A stretch of DNA of 64,000 nucleotides from Amoebophrya sp. A120 (taxonomy: Eukaryota; Sar; Dinophyceae; Syndiniales; Amoebophryaceae). The position numbers and the translations under genes are program-made. The stretch covers positions 12,504,676 through 12,568,675 of the forward strand of contig CAJINV010000001.1 in NCBI GenBank assembly GCA_905178155.1. Reading direction: 5' to 3'. The notes below the pieces were generated by a model. The model had not been told where the DNA came from and made no database searches. It worked only from the letters and a program-made list of their open reading frames with translations. Shown here one piece after another: positions 21,360-33,790 of the stretch (its first letter is position 1; every line of letters begins with the position of its first letter).

Positions 21360-23258
21360 CTAGACCAATGTGAGCGTGTTCAGGCTCCCACGAAAGTTAT
21401 TACTGCGCCTGCAGTCATCCAGACTGCGGAACCTTATTTCCGCTGCGTTCGCTTCCCTTACCAGCTGCGGCACCAGCTCCACGAATAGCAGAGGGTCAAG
21501 CAACAGCAGGCCTCCCTCCTGCCGCGCGTCTGCAAGGGGTTTCCGAATCGCGTTCTCCAGTGGATCTGCTAACAGTTGAGACAGCGAAGCCGTTGCAGAG
21601 CTAGATCCAAAATACCCTCGATTGCGCTCGGGATCCTCTGCTTCCACTGCCGCGGGCTGTTGTATGGGCGGAATGACCAATCTTGGCTGCACCAATTGCC
21701 AGTCAAGCTTCCCGGCGCTAACTTTCAACAGCGTTGGCAACGCGCCTGGGTCTTCTACTAAGAGTAGCTTGGGCGCTGGATCGAGAGTACGCCGGTAGAT
21801 CCGGAAAGACTGCACCAGCTCGCGTTCCAATTCTTCCTTCTGCCCATACACTGCGCGCTCCCGTATTCGTGCCTGCACGGACAGACCTGCTTTTTGCCAA
21901 TTCCGCACCAAGTCAGGAAACTGCTCTACGAAGTCTGCGAAAACGAAGACTGCGAGCTGGCCTGAAGATTTTGTTGTCTTCTCATTTTTGTCTTTTTTCT
22001 CCTTTCGCTTGCGCTTCGAAGGAGTTTCCTGCTCAGCCGCGGCGGTGTCATACAAAGCAGTCTCGGCCAGCCAGCTATTGACAAAATCCTGCGCCGGTCC
22101 TCTCTCTGATCCGATTTTCAGTCCGAGCACTACATTCCCGTCCTCTTCGTCATCGCCGATACAGGTCCGCAGAACCGGATGATTTGCGTTACTGTGGAGG
22201 GAGTTCAACGCAAGCATGTCGCTGGGGTTGCCTTCCTGTGGCCATAGCAGCACTCGATTATTACCGAGGAGCGCCGTCAATCCACTGCTGCCCGCAAAAA
22301 GCGGCGATTGAGCCGCAGCGTTACCGACTTTGAAATTTGGTCCTCCACCTGACTCTTCTTCGAACGCGCCACCACCAAGAAGAGGCGCGCCGCCCTGCTC
22401 GCCCGCATTACCTGTCCCATCGCCTTGTGCGCCCGAACCTAAATGGTCTTCTGTCAAATAGAGCTTTCGGAAAGTGACCAAGGGCTGTGCGTTGGAGGAC
22501 GACGACGGAAGTCCGTCGAGCAGCAGCTTCTGCCGCTCATCTGCGCGATGCAAAAGGGTTTGCGCCAGCTGGAGTAGAGAGGTTTCCCCGGGCCCGATTC
22601 GCAGCACTATTTCGTCTTGTGATGAAAAAGTTTGCCTCAGCCACTCGAAGAGAGGAGGGTCGGACTTCCGTTTCGAGTCAGACGAGGGAGGATCAGATGC
22701 CGCAGCTCCCGTCTTCAATGGTGCAAGCGCTTTCGTATCTTTGTCTTTTTTCCCTCCACTTCCCGATGCGACAGCCTTCCATTCGCAAGGAAGTCGCCCA
22801 ACGGGCACCGGAGCCACCGCCCCGAGCTGGAAGTGGGATAGATAGTTGTAGGCCCCATCTCCCGCTACAGTGCTACAGTCAAAGGTGTAGAGCTGGAAGC
22901 GATGCGCGCCAGGGTAAATTGCTCGAAAGACCTCGAACGCTGTGCCGTCAGAATCGATGAAAGCATATTGGGTACTAGTCTCGTGGCCTTCTTTTGCCGA
23001 TACTGTGCTCGGCGAAGTGGTGTGTGAACTTGAAGGTGGTGCAACTGTTCTCTCCAAGGTCTCGTAGCCGTCAACCCGTCCCGGTGCTATTGTTGATGTC
23101 AGTTGCCATTCCCGCTTGTCGTAGGCGCAGTCCGGGTTGCTTGAGAAGAGCAAGGTGAGCATCTGCACGCCAATCAGTACAACAACGCATCCGCCGCTGA
23201 ATAGCAGACCTCGCAGGATGCGTTGCTCGCGTGAAGAAATTCCGCGACTAGTCGCCAT
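21360..23258 (-). CDS. Predicted type II membrane protein, 632 aa, function unknown
   Basis: Single frame from an ATG. A basic N-terminal 16 residues is followed by one hydrophobic helix (residues about 17-38, LLFSGGCVVVLIGVQMLTLL), so the rest probably faces the lumen or outside. The body has acidic, Ser/Gly-rich linkers at about residues 170-200 and 280-320 and a Lys-rich stretch (KRKRKEKKDKNEK) near residue 425. The C-terminal 200 residues look like a folded alpha/beta domain with repeated Leu-rich helices. No catalytic motif recognised. Confidence 0.65.
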   Translation of the reverse strand: MATSRGISSREQRILRGLLFSGGCVVVLIGVQMLTLLFSSNPDCAYDKREWQLTSTIAPGRVDGYETLERTVAPPSSSHTTSPSTVSAKEGHETSTQYAFIDSDGTAFEVFRAIYPGAHRFQLYTFDCSTVAGDGAYNYLSHFQLGAVAPVPVGRLPCEWKAVASGSGGKKDKDTKALAPLKTGAAASDPPSSDSKRKSDPPLFEWLRQTFSSQDEIVLRIGPGETSLLQLAQTLLHRADERQKLLLDGLPSSSSNAQPLVTFRKLYLTEDHLGSGAQGDGTGNAGEQGGAPLLGGGAFEEESGGGPNFKVGNAAAQSPLFAGSSGLTALLGNNRVLLWPQEGNPSDMLALNSLHSNANHPVLRTCIGDDEEDGNVVLGLKIGSERGPAQDFVNSWLAETALYDTAAAEQETPSKRKRKEKKDKNEKTTKSSGQLAVFVFADFVEQFPDLVRNWQKAGLSVQARIRERAVYGQKEELERELVQSFRIYRRTLDPAPKLLLVEDPGALPTLLKVSAGKLDWQLVQPRLVIPPIQQPAAVEAEDPERNRGYFGSSSATASLSQLLADPLENAIRKPLADARQEGGLLLLDPLLFVELVPQLVREANAAEIRFRSLDDCRRSNNFRGSLNTLTLV

Positions 23259-23479
23259 AATTCAGGGAATCGCATAAAATCGCGCAACCAGCGGCGCCAC
23301 TCTCGCATCACTAATACATTTTCAAGTAGCGCGTGCCTGATGGGTTGCCTTGTGCAAACGTAGATCTGAAAACCGACAAGCGCCGACCTTAGCATAGAAC
23401 ACTTTCTGGAAAAATTCACGCGACGGGCAGAGCAGCTCCGGTGACAACTGTTCGACATGAAGACACACCTGTCTCATGA

Positions 23480-25200
23480 AGTCGGGCGATTGGAGGTGCC
23501 AGACACCGACCCAGACCGGACCCGGCCGGTGTTGGGCGGACTCCACAAAGACCGGGCCGCGCCTGTGCGGGCGCGCCGCGAAGAGGGCCCGGCGCCCGGC
23601 CCGGGATAGCGAGGGGCGGCGATATCATCCGAACCCCAAAAAGTTGTGTCCGAGTGCGAGCCAGCCCGCAGGCGCCGCGGCCGCGCGAAGTAGTGCAGCG
23701 AAGGAGAGCCAGGCGAAGGCCTCGGCCCGGCGGCTGTCGAACCGGGGGCCCGGGGGCGCTGCGTCCCCGCCTGCCGGCCCCGGCGGCTCCGTTGCCTGCA
23801 CGCGCGCGCCCTCTCCGCGGCGCCGCCTGGCGGGGCTCGCCCGGTTGTTTTTGTTGGCGGGCCATTTGGGGGGCGCTCGGGAGTCTTTTGCGCAGCAAGC
23901 GCGCGCGCCAAATTCTGCGCGCCTCCTACCGCCCGGCGCCCCGCGCTGCCTGCCCCGGCTGCGGGCCTCCGAGGTATTTCACCGCCCCCGGCTTCACGTC
24001 TGTAGCCCCCATCCGCGCGGCGGCTTCCCCGGATCTCCTTCTTGTAGAACTCCGCGTCACCGAAGGCCAGCCCATCGTCAACGTGTAGGCAGATAAAGCC
24101 CGCGTCTTCCCCCGGGCGGCTTCCGTCCCGTGAGTGGCGTCCCGGCCAATTCCGGACGCATCCCGGCGCCCTACCAAGAGGGCGGGCCCGCTCCGGGCGC
24201 GCGCGCCCCGAAACTAACAACAAAGCCCGAGGCGCAACGCGGCGCATTGCTAGGCGAGCCGCGTCGGCGCGCAGTTGCAATTTGCGCAGTAATCGGGGCG
24301 AATTTTTAAATTTTAACTCGATCCGGGCTGCACAAGAGGGCTGATTTTTAAAAATTGGGCAGCGTTCCGGGGTGTTCCCTCGGCCCGTAGGCGCCGGCCC
24401 CCTTGCTTCGGTCCGAAGGCGCCGAGCCCGCCCGAATGCCGCCGGCCCGGCCTTCGTCAAGAGCGCCGGCGAATCGCACGCGCTGCGCGCCAGGCCGGGC
24501 AGGCGCCGCCGCGCCAAAACCCACGCCGGGGCGCCCGCCGGCGCGCGCGCCGTTTCGCCGGGGGCGAAAGCTAGGCGGCCTCCAATGCGGGCGCGCCTTC
24601 CCCGGCGGATCGGAGGGCCCCGCCTCCCGCGCGCCCCCTGCTCCGCGAATCCGCGGGCCCCCAATCCCGCCTGGTGAACTCCGCCCGCTTGCGGCCCGCT
24701 TCGTGGTGAGCCGCGTGGCGGCCCTAGTGGTATCTACGCCATGGCGGGGCGGGGCAACGTTGCCGCCCGGCCGAGCTGCGGGCCCGCCCTCCTCTCTTCC
24801 GCGCGGGGCCGGATGGGCGGCCGCCCCAAAAAGGCGGCCCGAATGGCGTCGCTCGCGCTCCGGGCGCGGGTCTACAATGGCCAGGCGAAGGCAGCAAGCT
24901 GCTGCCCGTAGCCGCAGGCGCCCGGCTGCCGTTCTCCTGCGGCATCGTCGCCGGCACCACGCTAGCACGACCCTGGTCCCCGCGGCCTTCCGGAAAGCTC
25001 GGGACGTCAACCGATGCGACCGGATACCGCGCCCCTTGGGGCCGCGCCGCCGAAAACGCTGGCGCCTCGGCATCGGTTACACGCGCCACGGCTGGGCCGG
25101 TCCTGGGTGAGCCTAGACGCTACGCACCTGGGCGCAATTAGAGCGATGGCGCCGAACTTCGGCCCGCTCTTACAACACGCCGCTGCGCTGCGGCGCCCCA
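23480..25200. mobile_element. GC-rich island with degenerate copia-like fragment
   Basis: The base composition jumps here to very high GC, with runs of CGCC and GGCCC, and frames stay open on both strands because stop codons are rare. On the minus strand at about 24038-24105 the peptide FICLHVDDGLAFGDAEF resembles the catalytic YVDD-type box of Ty1/copia reverse transcriptases, often seen as HVDD in dinoflagellate elements. No other RT block, integrase or long terminal repeat was found, so at most this is a decayed scrap. The long ORFs here should not be taken as proteins. Confidence 0.4.
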
Positions 25201-25861
25201 CCAAAACCCCAGCGCGCCCGCAGGGTAGAGTCGTCACTATTGCGGCATCATCCGCAAACTCCACGTCGACGGGCAGCTCTAGAGCCGTAGTACAGAAGGG
25301 AGCAAGGGGGAACAGAAGTAGAACACAACAACCCTCATTGTCCGCGTCTTGCATCAGTTTTCTGTTCGTTGGCACGTTATTTGGGGATTCTCCCGAAAGG
25401 TTCTGACACGACATTCGAATGTTCGAGAGCAGCAATCAGAGTACAGCAGTTCGCATCGTGCTAAGATATGGCTCAATCGCATCGAATCCTTCAGTAGGCA
25501 CAGTTGCGCTCGGGTCTGGCCCGTATTCTACTTTCTCATATACGGTCAGGCAGCTTCTTGCGGACCCTCACCTTTCCTGAGGATAAAAAAAAACTCGCAC
25601 TTTTTTCCCGTACTTCTACTTTGACTTTTTCGGAAACAATTATCACTGCAAGTTATTGATCATTCATTCCATCTATCTAGATATCTTTTCTGGAGTAGAG
25701 AAAAACACTTTTGCCGTCAGCTCTGGTAAAAATTCAAACATCATCTCATACGGGAACTGCCCTCGTGCGTAAAATCAGATATACTAAAAAAAATCGCTGC
25801 GTATTCAAAGGATTCAGTTTCCTCCTTGCGAGGATGACTCGTCGCCAGTGCGTGCTTTCGG
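25201..25861. other. Intergenic, downstream of the carboxypeptidase
   Basis: GC content returns to normal. No coding frame or repeat recognised. Confidence 0.5.
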
Positions 25862-28800
25862 CTACTTGTTCCGCACCGGGCGATTTGGCAAAAGCCTTGA
25901 CGGTGTCCCGCCCTTATCTTCAAATATACGACGCCGGCTCGCATCTCCCTGGTGCAGCGGTGGTTCTGGCACGCCCCTTTTCGTGTGTTCAGACTTTCGT
26001 CCGGCATCCGCGTTGTTGCCTTTTGCAGGCATTTCATCACCGCCTGGCTTCGACCTAGCGTTTTCCACGCTATGCCACCCCGGAGGACGCGGTACGGAAG
26101 AAGGCGTCGCAATCTTCGATGCCGATGAACTCGAAGAGGATGGTTTGCTTTTCTCTTGCAGCTCCTGCCTCTTGCTCTCATGCTTCCGCGGGCTTGTGCC
26201 AATAACAAGATCCGCAATGCTGACTGGCTGTGATGAGGCCGTCCCGCTCCGATTCGCAGAAAAGTACTCTGGCCTTCCGCCCAAGGTCGTTTCCTTCGAA
26301 GAGCTTGCGGAACTCCCACTGGCACTGCGAGTGTTCGAGTCGCGCTTTTTCGCATCCTGCGCGTAATTTGCTTTCGATGATACGGAAAGAAAAACTTCTT
26401 GTGCTGGCACCGCGTTTCCCGTCATTTGCTTGCTGCTTTTCGCTGATGACGTTTTTTCAACATCAGACACATCCCCTTTTGCAGGATCAATGTCATCTGA
26501 TTCTTGACCGCTACGCTTTCCTGCAGCGAGACCTTTAACCACTCGCACATTCTTACTCGCCGAACTACTACTCCCGCTAGCCGATTCTTTCGGAAGGGTT
26601 CTGCCTTTTGGCAATGGCCGCGCAGTGAAGTGCTTCCTCGCATTCCCGCGCTGGCTACTCGCAGTACTACTGTTTGGAGGCGGCGCTGTTGGTTCGCCGC
26701 TTGTTGTTAATACTGGCTGTTCTATTTCTTTTGAAAAAAATTCTACCTTCTTTACTGGATGATCGTGCGATGCTTGCCCGCGCGTTGAAAACTTACCGGC
26801 CCCACCGCTCGGCGTATGGTTTCTCGATGTGAGCGCACTGCCGGCTGGTGGTTGTGGCGCAAAGCGATTTCCACTTACCGGCGCGGATCCCGGACCGCCT
26901 GGGTCGGCGAAATTGTTTGCCGGAACCAACCGAGGCAGTAGCGGCGCTGCCCCCGGTGGTGCGATCGGTGGACCTCCGCCAGGAAACCACAGCGGTGGCA
27001 CAAGCGGGAACGGGGGCATCCCCATCATGCCGAACGGATTGAACGGCGGTGGCTGTGCTCCGAACGGCTGTTGCGCCATGGGCATTCCAAACGGACCACC
27101 GCCGAAAAGCGGCGCAAACGATCCATCGTAGCCTTGATCTTGCTGTCCGGATCCGTAGGCTGCCGCCCCTGCTGTCGGTGCTGAGGACATGTCGAAGTTC
27201 ATCTGCGGAGGCAAATCGCTTAGTGTCGTCGGAGGCGTTCCCGGCCCAAAGGGACTTCTCGACCCGCCAAAATTACTGAAAGGTGGCGCGGCACCTGCCA
27301 TTCCTCCTGTCGGACCAGTGCCGAGAGTTTGTCCATGCTGCTCCATGTTCATGAACGGGTCGCGTTTTTCAAATAACCTTTCGTCGCTGCCTAACATTCC
27401 AGGCCCTGGTCCCGCATGACTGTAGTTCATCCCCGAGGACGTCGTGTCAATGACCCTCGCCGGCTTCTCTTTGCTATTCGACGCAGTCAAATCAACCATA
27501 TCTTCCGCCATAATCGTGATGCTCTCCACGCCCCGGTTCCTCCGCGGAGAGGACGCTTCCGCGGGCGGCGGCGCAGCGCTCGGCTGCACGATCACCGACG
27601 ACTTTCGCACGCCGGCGGAGGACAGAGTCGTCGCTTCCTCTTTCTTCCCGCCAAAAGTCGGACTCAAATGCATCGTGCTGGAACTCTTCCCCAACAGACT
27701 TGCAACCGCCGGCGCCCGATTCGCTCGGGCCAAAAGCTCGTTGTCCGACCCGTGCGGCAACGACGCTTCGGCGGATCCGCGCCGCGCTCCCTTTTTGCTC
27801 TTCCCTGCTTCTGCCCCGGCATCCGCGGCTGCCAAGGTGGGCAGCGCCGCCATGCTGTTTCTTCGATCTGCTTTTTTCCCATCCGTACCATCGTCCGCTG
27901 TTCCAGTGGCTGCTGCGGTCCCACCGCCGGGAAGAACCTTGTCGGGTTCGATGTCCGAAGCATCGCTGTCGTCCTTGTTCAGTAAGTTGTAAACGTTGTC
28001 CTTCGAAATTTCCTTCAAGTGCTTCAACGTTTCCAGCGCGTCGCAGTGCTTCACCTGATTGAACGTCAACCAGGGAAAGAACTCGTCAGGTGAAACGCTC
28101 AAGTCAAAATAGTCCAGGTTGTTTTCGCACAGCCTCTCCCACGCTCGGTCCGGATTGAAGTTGATTTTCGTCGCTCCTTCAGGTCCGGCATTCTGCGTAT
28201 GATCTGGATCAGTACTAGCGGCTTGTTGGTCACTGTTTGATGCTGTGCCGAACATACTTGGAATCGCTCGTGTTTTCTGCTGTCGACTGCCGGGCGGCGT
28301 GCGATCGGGGAGATCAGTTTCTGTTCGAACACTCGCGTTCTCGATTGAAAAAATCTTCCGCAAGTCCGACTCTTCGAAAGACGCTGGAAGGCTTGGTTTG
28401 TTGCTCTGCGGAGAGGACGGACTACTCTCCAGTCCTGCGTTCGACGCTGGTGAGGCAGGATTGTCCGCGCTGCGCGGCGACAGATTTCCTAGTCGATTTT
28501 GATAAGTTGGCGACAGAATCTGCAACGACCCCTTTGTGGTTCCACCGGACATTTGCTTTCCGACCGCAGCACCACCTGGCGATAACGGACTGCCGAACGA
28601 TGGGGAAGTGGGGCTGCCGCCGACCATCGTCATGGTTTTATTTCCAACCGGCGAAGATAAACTGTCCTTGTTAACCGGGGACGAAGACGAACCAACCCCG
28701 CCCCCGCTGCGTGACTTCTTCGACCGCTCGTGTGACTTTTCCTTGCTGGGTTCACGCAACCGGTTCAGAACATCCAAGTTCAGACGGAAGTACGTGGCCA

Positions 28801-31800
28801 TTGCGTGACCCACCGCATAGCCGATCGTCTCCGACCGGAAGGGGGTGAAAACCGTAAAGGGGTAACTCGCGAACAAATTCTTCCCCGGCACCGCCCACGT
28901 GTTTGCGGACAGCAGGCCCCCGTAGTTCAACCCGTTATTTTTGACCCTCACCCGCTCCGCCGGTGCGGACTGCGCGAAGAAACTGCTCTCCACGGTAAAC
29001 GCGTTGCGCACGCCAAACTCCTTGCCCACAACCGCCCGTATGGATGTGTCAGAGTTGAAATCGACAAAGTTGAAATAATTTGTCATGCATAAAATGGATG
29101 CCAGTTGGAACCCAGTTTCCAAGGGGCGCATGACAAATTTCGGTGGTCCCTAAATCCAGTCTGTCATGCTATTTAGGCGAAGAAGAGCGATTTTCTCATG
29201 CTACTTTAGCAGCTCGAGCTGTAACCCCAAACAGGCTTACAATCGGCCTCACTTGCCTGCCCTGCAACACACGTGCCTCGGGTCATGCATTTTATGCATT
29301 TTATGCATTACAAATTATTTCAACTTTGACGATTTCAAACCTGACGCTTCCATAGCCCGCGCGGATTTCGTATGCGATTTCCCGTGCTGCCACCTATCCC
29401 CCAGAAAAAGACCGACAGGTCATATTTGTAATGCAAAAATAAATAGACAAAAAAATCTGTATTGCATGCCCTAAACAGCATGCTATGGCCTCGCCCATGA
29501 CAGATTTTCCTGTGTATTTATTTTTGCATTACAAATATGACCTGCCTGCTTTTTTCTGTGGGATACCACCGGCAGTCTTCGAAGGATATGTCCCGCGTGG
29601 CTAGAGACGCGAGTTTGGGAAACAGGGCGCTCTTCGCGTCCGTGTAGTGCTGGCAGCCGTAGAAGAATGCGGAGCACTTCGCGCTGTGCCCGTGAAGGTC
29701 GAGAAAAATGTCCACGCTGTCCGGCGGGAGCGACCGGAGATACTCCTTGATCTGGTGGATAACTGGGTGGATGATCGGGTTCGGATCGTGCCAAACTCGG
29801 TTTGGATCCACGCCAGCGAGCGTGCAGCGCGCGTTGCCGTGGACCACGCCGTCGATGTTGACCATCGGGATCAGGTGGAAGACGAACTTCTCGCGAAGAA
29901 CCTTCGCGTAGAGACTTTTGCCAAGCAGGAACCGCATGAAGCCCTGCATCACCCAGCTCCCAACCACTTCCCCACTGTGCTGGCGCGCAATCACAAAAAT
30001 GATGCGTTTTTTGCCGAAGGTCAGGTCGGCAATGTGCTCTTTCACCGTTTTCCGGATTCCCGTTGGCGAAATCTGCTGCTTGTCCATCTGCTCCTGGGGA
30101 AAAAGTTTAGATGACAAAAATGAAAATTGGAAGTAGAAAATCTTAGTATAGTATTACTTCTGCAAAGTATAAAATGGAACCAGAGGAAAACAAAAAGCTT
30201 TCCCGCTTGGCAATGGGCACTTACTTCTTTCTCCTTTGCTGTCTGCATGGCGTTGCCCAGGTTTTCCGACACCCAGAGCAGGGGCACCGGCACGCCCGCG
30301 ATCGTGCGGCAAAGCTCAGAAGCGATCACGTGGTCCTGCTTTTGCACTTTCAGTTTATCCAAGAACAGGCGCAGCATCGTGTAGGTGTAGGGGTAAAACA
30401 GGGCGAAAAACACCGTGTCCTCGGCCTGGAAGCGGTACGACCACTGCAGACAAAACCGGTCGGCCTTCGCTTTTTTCGCGGGGAAGTAGTCCAGGTCGAA
30501 GCAGCAAAAGCACGACCACTTTTGCTCCTTCACGGAAAAGACGTAGGGCTGGAGGCCCTCCTGGTGCAGACTCTTGTTCTTCTTCAGATTGGCGATCCGG
30601 AAGTGCGTCACGATGTCCTTGTCCGTGTACGACCGACAGCCGAAGTAAAACCATTGCGCGCAGCCGACGGTGTGCGTGTCCGACTCTAACCAAAGCTCGT
30701 ACGAATAGTTGGGCACGGAGGCGTCTTTCTCGAGATCCGGCGACTCCGGGCGGGTGTAGGCCTCGTTCTCTCCCGCGGCGGAAATGAGAGACTTGATAAC
30801 TTTCGCGTTGTTTTTCGTTTTCGTTTGCGCAACCCGGCTGGAAAGATTTGAAGCGGAAGGTTTCGCGCTGGAAGTTTCGAAGCCGTCCTGCGGATTGCGA
30901 TCGTTTTGTTGCGGCCCTTGCGGCCGCGAGGATGCGTCGCCTGGCGCGGTTTGCCGACCGGGTGGGAAATTGCTTTTCTCTTCTTGCCCCGCAGCACTTG
31001 GCATTTTCGCCTCTGCCTTCACCGCTCCCGCGGGGCGATGCGTCCCTTTCCCATCCGGATCCGAGTCTTCGTCGCTGCTTTCGAGCAACTCCAAGAGCGT
31101 CCGCACCTCGTTGTCGGGCGGTTCCGGCGGCAAAGCGTCTTCGTCGTAGTTGCTTGCGCTGTCGCCGTGCTCGAGAGAACTAGTTTTGCTGATTGTGATG
31201 GCGGGGCCTCGCGTCGGAAGCTCGGTGCCCGGAATCGCGGCAAACGCAGCCGACGTCCGCGCGTGCAGATGGATTGTGTCTGCGACGGTTCCGCCCCCGC
31301 CGCCCGCTGCCTCGCCGGCCGCACTGCCGCGCCGGGGACGCGCAAAGCCCGGCGTCGTAGCGCGGTCGGGATCCGGCTGGCGGCAGCACACGCGCCGCAC
31401 TTGGGCCAGGTTCGCACACTCGAAGCAAGCATTGAACGCGAGAGGGCCGTGCGGCCACTCCGCATTTGCGCTCGGCGGCGGAGGAAAGACAAGTCCCTCC
31501 GGTAGGCAAGGCAGGTGCGGCGGCAGTTCGCCCTTCTCACCCGAAACGTCGGCGCCTTTGGTATGCGGCATCGCTTAGTATTTGATGAGCAAGTCTCAGT
31601 TGAAATCCCAAAAGCAACGGAACATAATGCGACGCTAATGTCCTGGTTGCCATCAACACAAGCTGAGTACCTTCTACAGGGTACGGACTGGAAATGTCGT
31701 CCATCCGGTGCGCTTGTGCCTTCACCGCGAGGGTGCGCGCCATCTGCTTCCATTCCTCTCCGCGCCGATTATACACGGTCGTGTACGTGTACGTGGGCTT

Positions 31801-31845
31801 GCTGCGCTCCCACAACTCCGCTTCGCGCTCCACCGGGAACTCCAT
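25862..31845 (-). CDS. Cytosolic carboxypeptidase (CCP/AGBL, peptidase M14) with long disordered tail
   Basis: CCPs remove C-terminal glutamates from tubulin and other proteins. Exons 31671-31845, 30225-31573, 29566-30093, 29355-29389 and 25862-29033 join in phase to about 1,752 aa. The CCP N-domain is marked by LAFNACFECANLAQ, the ELWLESDT segment and AQWFYFGCRSY. Zinc ligands and catalysis: H and E in RQHSGEVVGSW, H in FLDLHGHSA, the substrate region NIDGVVHGN and DPNRVW, and the catalytic Glu in FTVESSFF. Introners of families A and D lie 40 bp apart inside the catalytic domain; removing them yields a continuous KSARAVVGKEFG. The last 950 or so residues are Ser/Pro/Ala-rich and apparently disordered. 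The first exon frame is open upstream of the chosen ATG. Confidence 0.9.
29039..29354 (-). mobile_element. Introner, family D (316 bp)
   Basis: Terminal inverted repeats TATGGATGTGTCAGAGTTGA-like, then AAATCG and AAAGTTGAAATAATTTGTC. Flanked by GCCCG (29034-29038 and 29355-29359). Interrupts the catalytic domain of the carboxypeptidase just before its catalytic glutamate. Confidence 0.92.
29395..29565 (-). mobile_element. Introner, family A (171 bp)
   Basis: Terminal inverted repeats TATCCCNCAGAAAAA, then RACNGRCAGGTCATATTTG. Flanked by CCACC (29390-29394 and 29566-29570). Only 40 bp from the family D copy, leaving a 35-nt unique mini-exon once repeats are collapsed. Confidence 0.92.
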
Positions 31846-32639
31846 GTTGATGAGATCGGGCCTCAGGTCGGTAGCGCCCGTCGCCCGGGCAGCGGGCGTT
31901 TTGTTCCGGTTGGGGGATGGCGCATGAGCTACCCGTAGCCCGACCGGCTTCTACGGCAAGGCGCGCGAAAAGAATGCTGGTCGTGCCGCAGCATCGAACC
32001 GGACGAAACCCGAAGCGGCCGCCGCACGCTTTCCCGAAGGCGCGGCCATATTATCACGGGGCCTGCTACGTGGCACACGACTCGAAGCATTACAGACGCA
32101 GCAGACGCTTTGCATTACAGATGCAGCAAGCCCCTTTGCGACTTCAAAGGAGCGCGGGAACACCGGACGCGAAATCGCACCCACCGGCGGGTGCCGCGCC
32201 TATGCTGCGTTATTCACGACGAGGGCACAGGCGAGAAACGCCCGCGCTCTGTTATTGGAGGTGGCACGCGGGCACCAGTGCGGGGAAGCGCAACAAAGCG
32301 GGTGGCGCGGCCGGACAAGGAAGAGATCAGGTAAGATCCCGCGCCGCCGCATGGTTCCCCGCCCGCACGTGGTGCCACCTGTCCGCGGCCCGCCCGCGTC
32401 GGATAAAGGGAGCCGCTTTCCCGGGCCGGACAGGGTGATTTTAATGGGCGGGGGCGGTGGGGAAAGGGCCCTTCGTGCAAGCGTCCAGGGCGCGGAAGGG
32501 CATGCCCCCATGGGAAGGGCCTGCCCGCGGAGGAAGGGGGGGGCTATGCTTCTACAAAAATGTGTAAAACATGGCCTAACCGGTCGTGAAAAGCAGGCCA
32601 CTAGAAGCTTTATAGTGGGGAACTTCCATTCATAAACAG
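31846..32639. other. GC-rich start of the strand-switch zone
   Basis: Upstream of the carboxypeptidase. High GC, frames open on both strands, but no conserved motif; no gene called. May contain the carboxypeptidase 5' region or an additional upstream exon. Confidence 0.4.
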
Positions 32640-33240
32640 GCACACCCCCAAACAGTAATGGATCTCGACTCCTCCAGAGGTCAGGTCAACCCATAACACT
32701 TCAAAAATTAGTACCTTGGTGGAATGTGTTTCAATGTAGACGCATTTGCTATATAGGAGCAGTAACATTATGCGACTTATTGCACACAAGCAAGAAGGCA
32801 CCTTTCAAGATTGTAAATTATATAAGTTTCCTCACATCTCGCAAAATTGATTTTTTTCATTAATTTTTGATTTGCACAAAAATGCTGCCGATTTGGGAAC
32901 AATAAGAATACAGAGAGTAAATATGTGCTTATATCAAGGCTATTCAATAGAGTGCTACTGAAATTATGCACAGTTTTCCCCCTAATAATATCCACATTTT
33001 TGACCGAGCAAAAATTTCTGAAAAATTTAAGACGGGCAAATCTGCAATATTTTCATAACTACAAGTATAAACAACAAACAACAGACATAAAAAGTACAAT
33101 TTTAATAAATTTGCCATTCTTAGCCATGATAAAAACAATAGAAATCGTTGACCAATTTGCAATTTATAGAAAAGTCAAAAAATTGTGAAATTATAAAAAT
33201 TGTCGCTTTCGTGAAAGATTTTGGGTATCTGTGAGAACCA
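32640..33240. other. AT-rich tract
   Basis: About 600 bp with a sharp drop in GC relative to both flanks, dominated by A and T runs. No coding frame, tRNA or organelle gene recognised. It lies within the strand-switch zone. Confidence 0.6.
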
Positions 33241-33690
33241 ATGGCCCCTTTCAGGAAACAGTACATAACAATTGTGGCGCCAGAAAGCCGTGTGGTGTCA
33301 GGGACCGTACGAGGGGGAGTGCACGCCCCACCGTACGGCTTTCTGGCGCGCGATTGTGTCGGCCCTCTCGAGTAGCAATCGTTTCGTAGCTAAGGCTTCA
33401 GCGTAGGGGTAGAAACTAAAGAGGCAGCCAGGAGAGAGGGGAGAGAGGAAGAGAGCACCAGGAGGGACATCGTTGATGTCAGGAATCGCAAGGCGTTTCG
33501 TGGTAGACAGTACCTGTTTCAGGATGAACACTGAACGAACTGCACTGCTTTCCTTCTGTTTTAGGTTGGTTCTACCTATCTACTGAGTTCGTTCCCGGAC
33601 CGAGCTGGTTCGGAGGTTCTGCCACATCCTGGAGCGTGTTCAGGGTGTGTTGCTCGATAAGTGGTCGATGTTCCTTCCCACTTTTAACAG

Positions 33691-33790
33691 NNNNNNNNNN
33701 NNNNNNNNNNNNNNNNNNNNNNNNNNNNNNNNNNNNNNNNNNNNNNNNNNNNNNNNNNNNNNNNNNNNNNNNNNNNNNNNNNNNNNNNNN
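33691..33790. other. Assembly gap (100 N)
   Basis: A run of exactly 100 N, the usual placeholder for a gap of unknown size. It abuts the repeat island, so the true length and content of the island are uncertain. Confidence 0.99.

Noticed and set aside
23474-25110. Frames of 200-400 codons in the GC-rich island
   Set aside because: High GC removes stop codons by chance; apart from one short RT-like box no frame has domain support.
29039-29131. ATG at 29131 as start of a separate 1,089-aa gene
   Set aside because: That ATG lies inside a family D introner; the frame downstream is the continuation of the carboxypeptidase catalytic domain.
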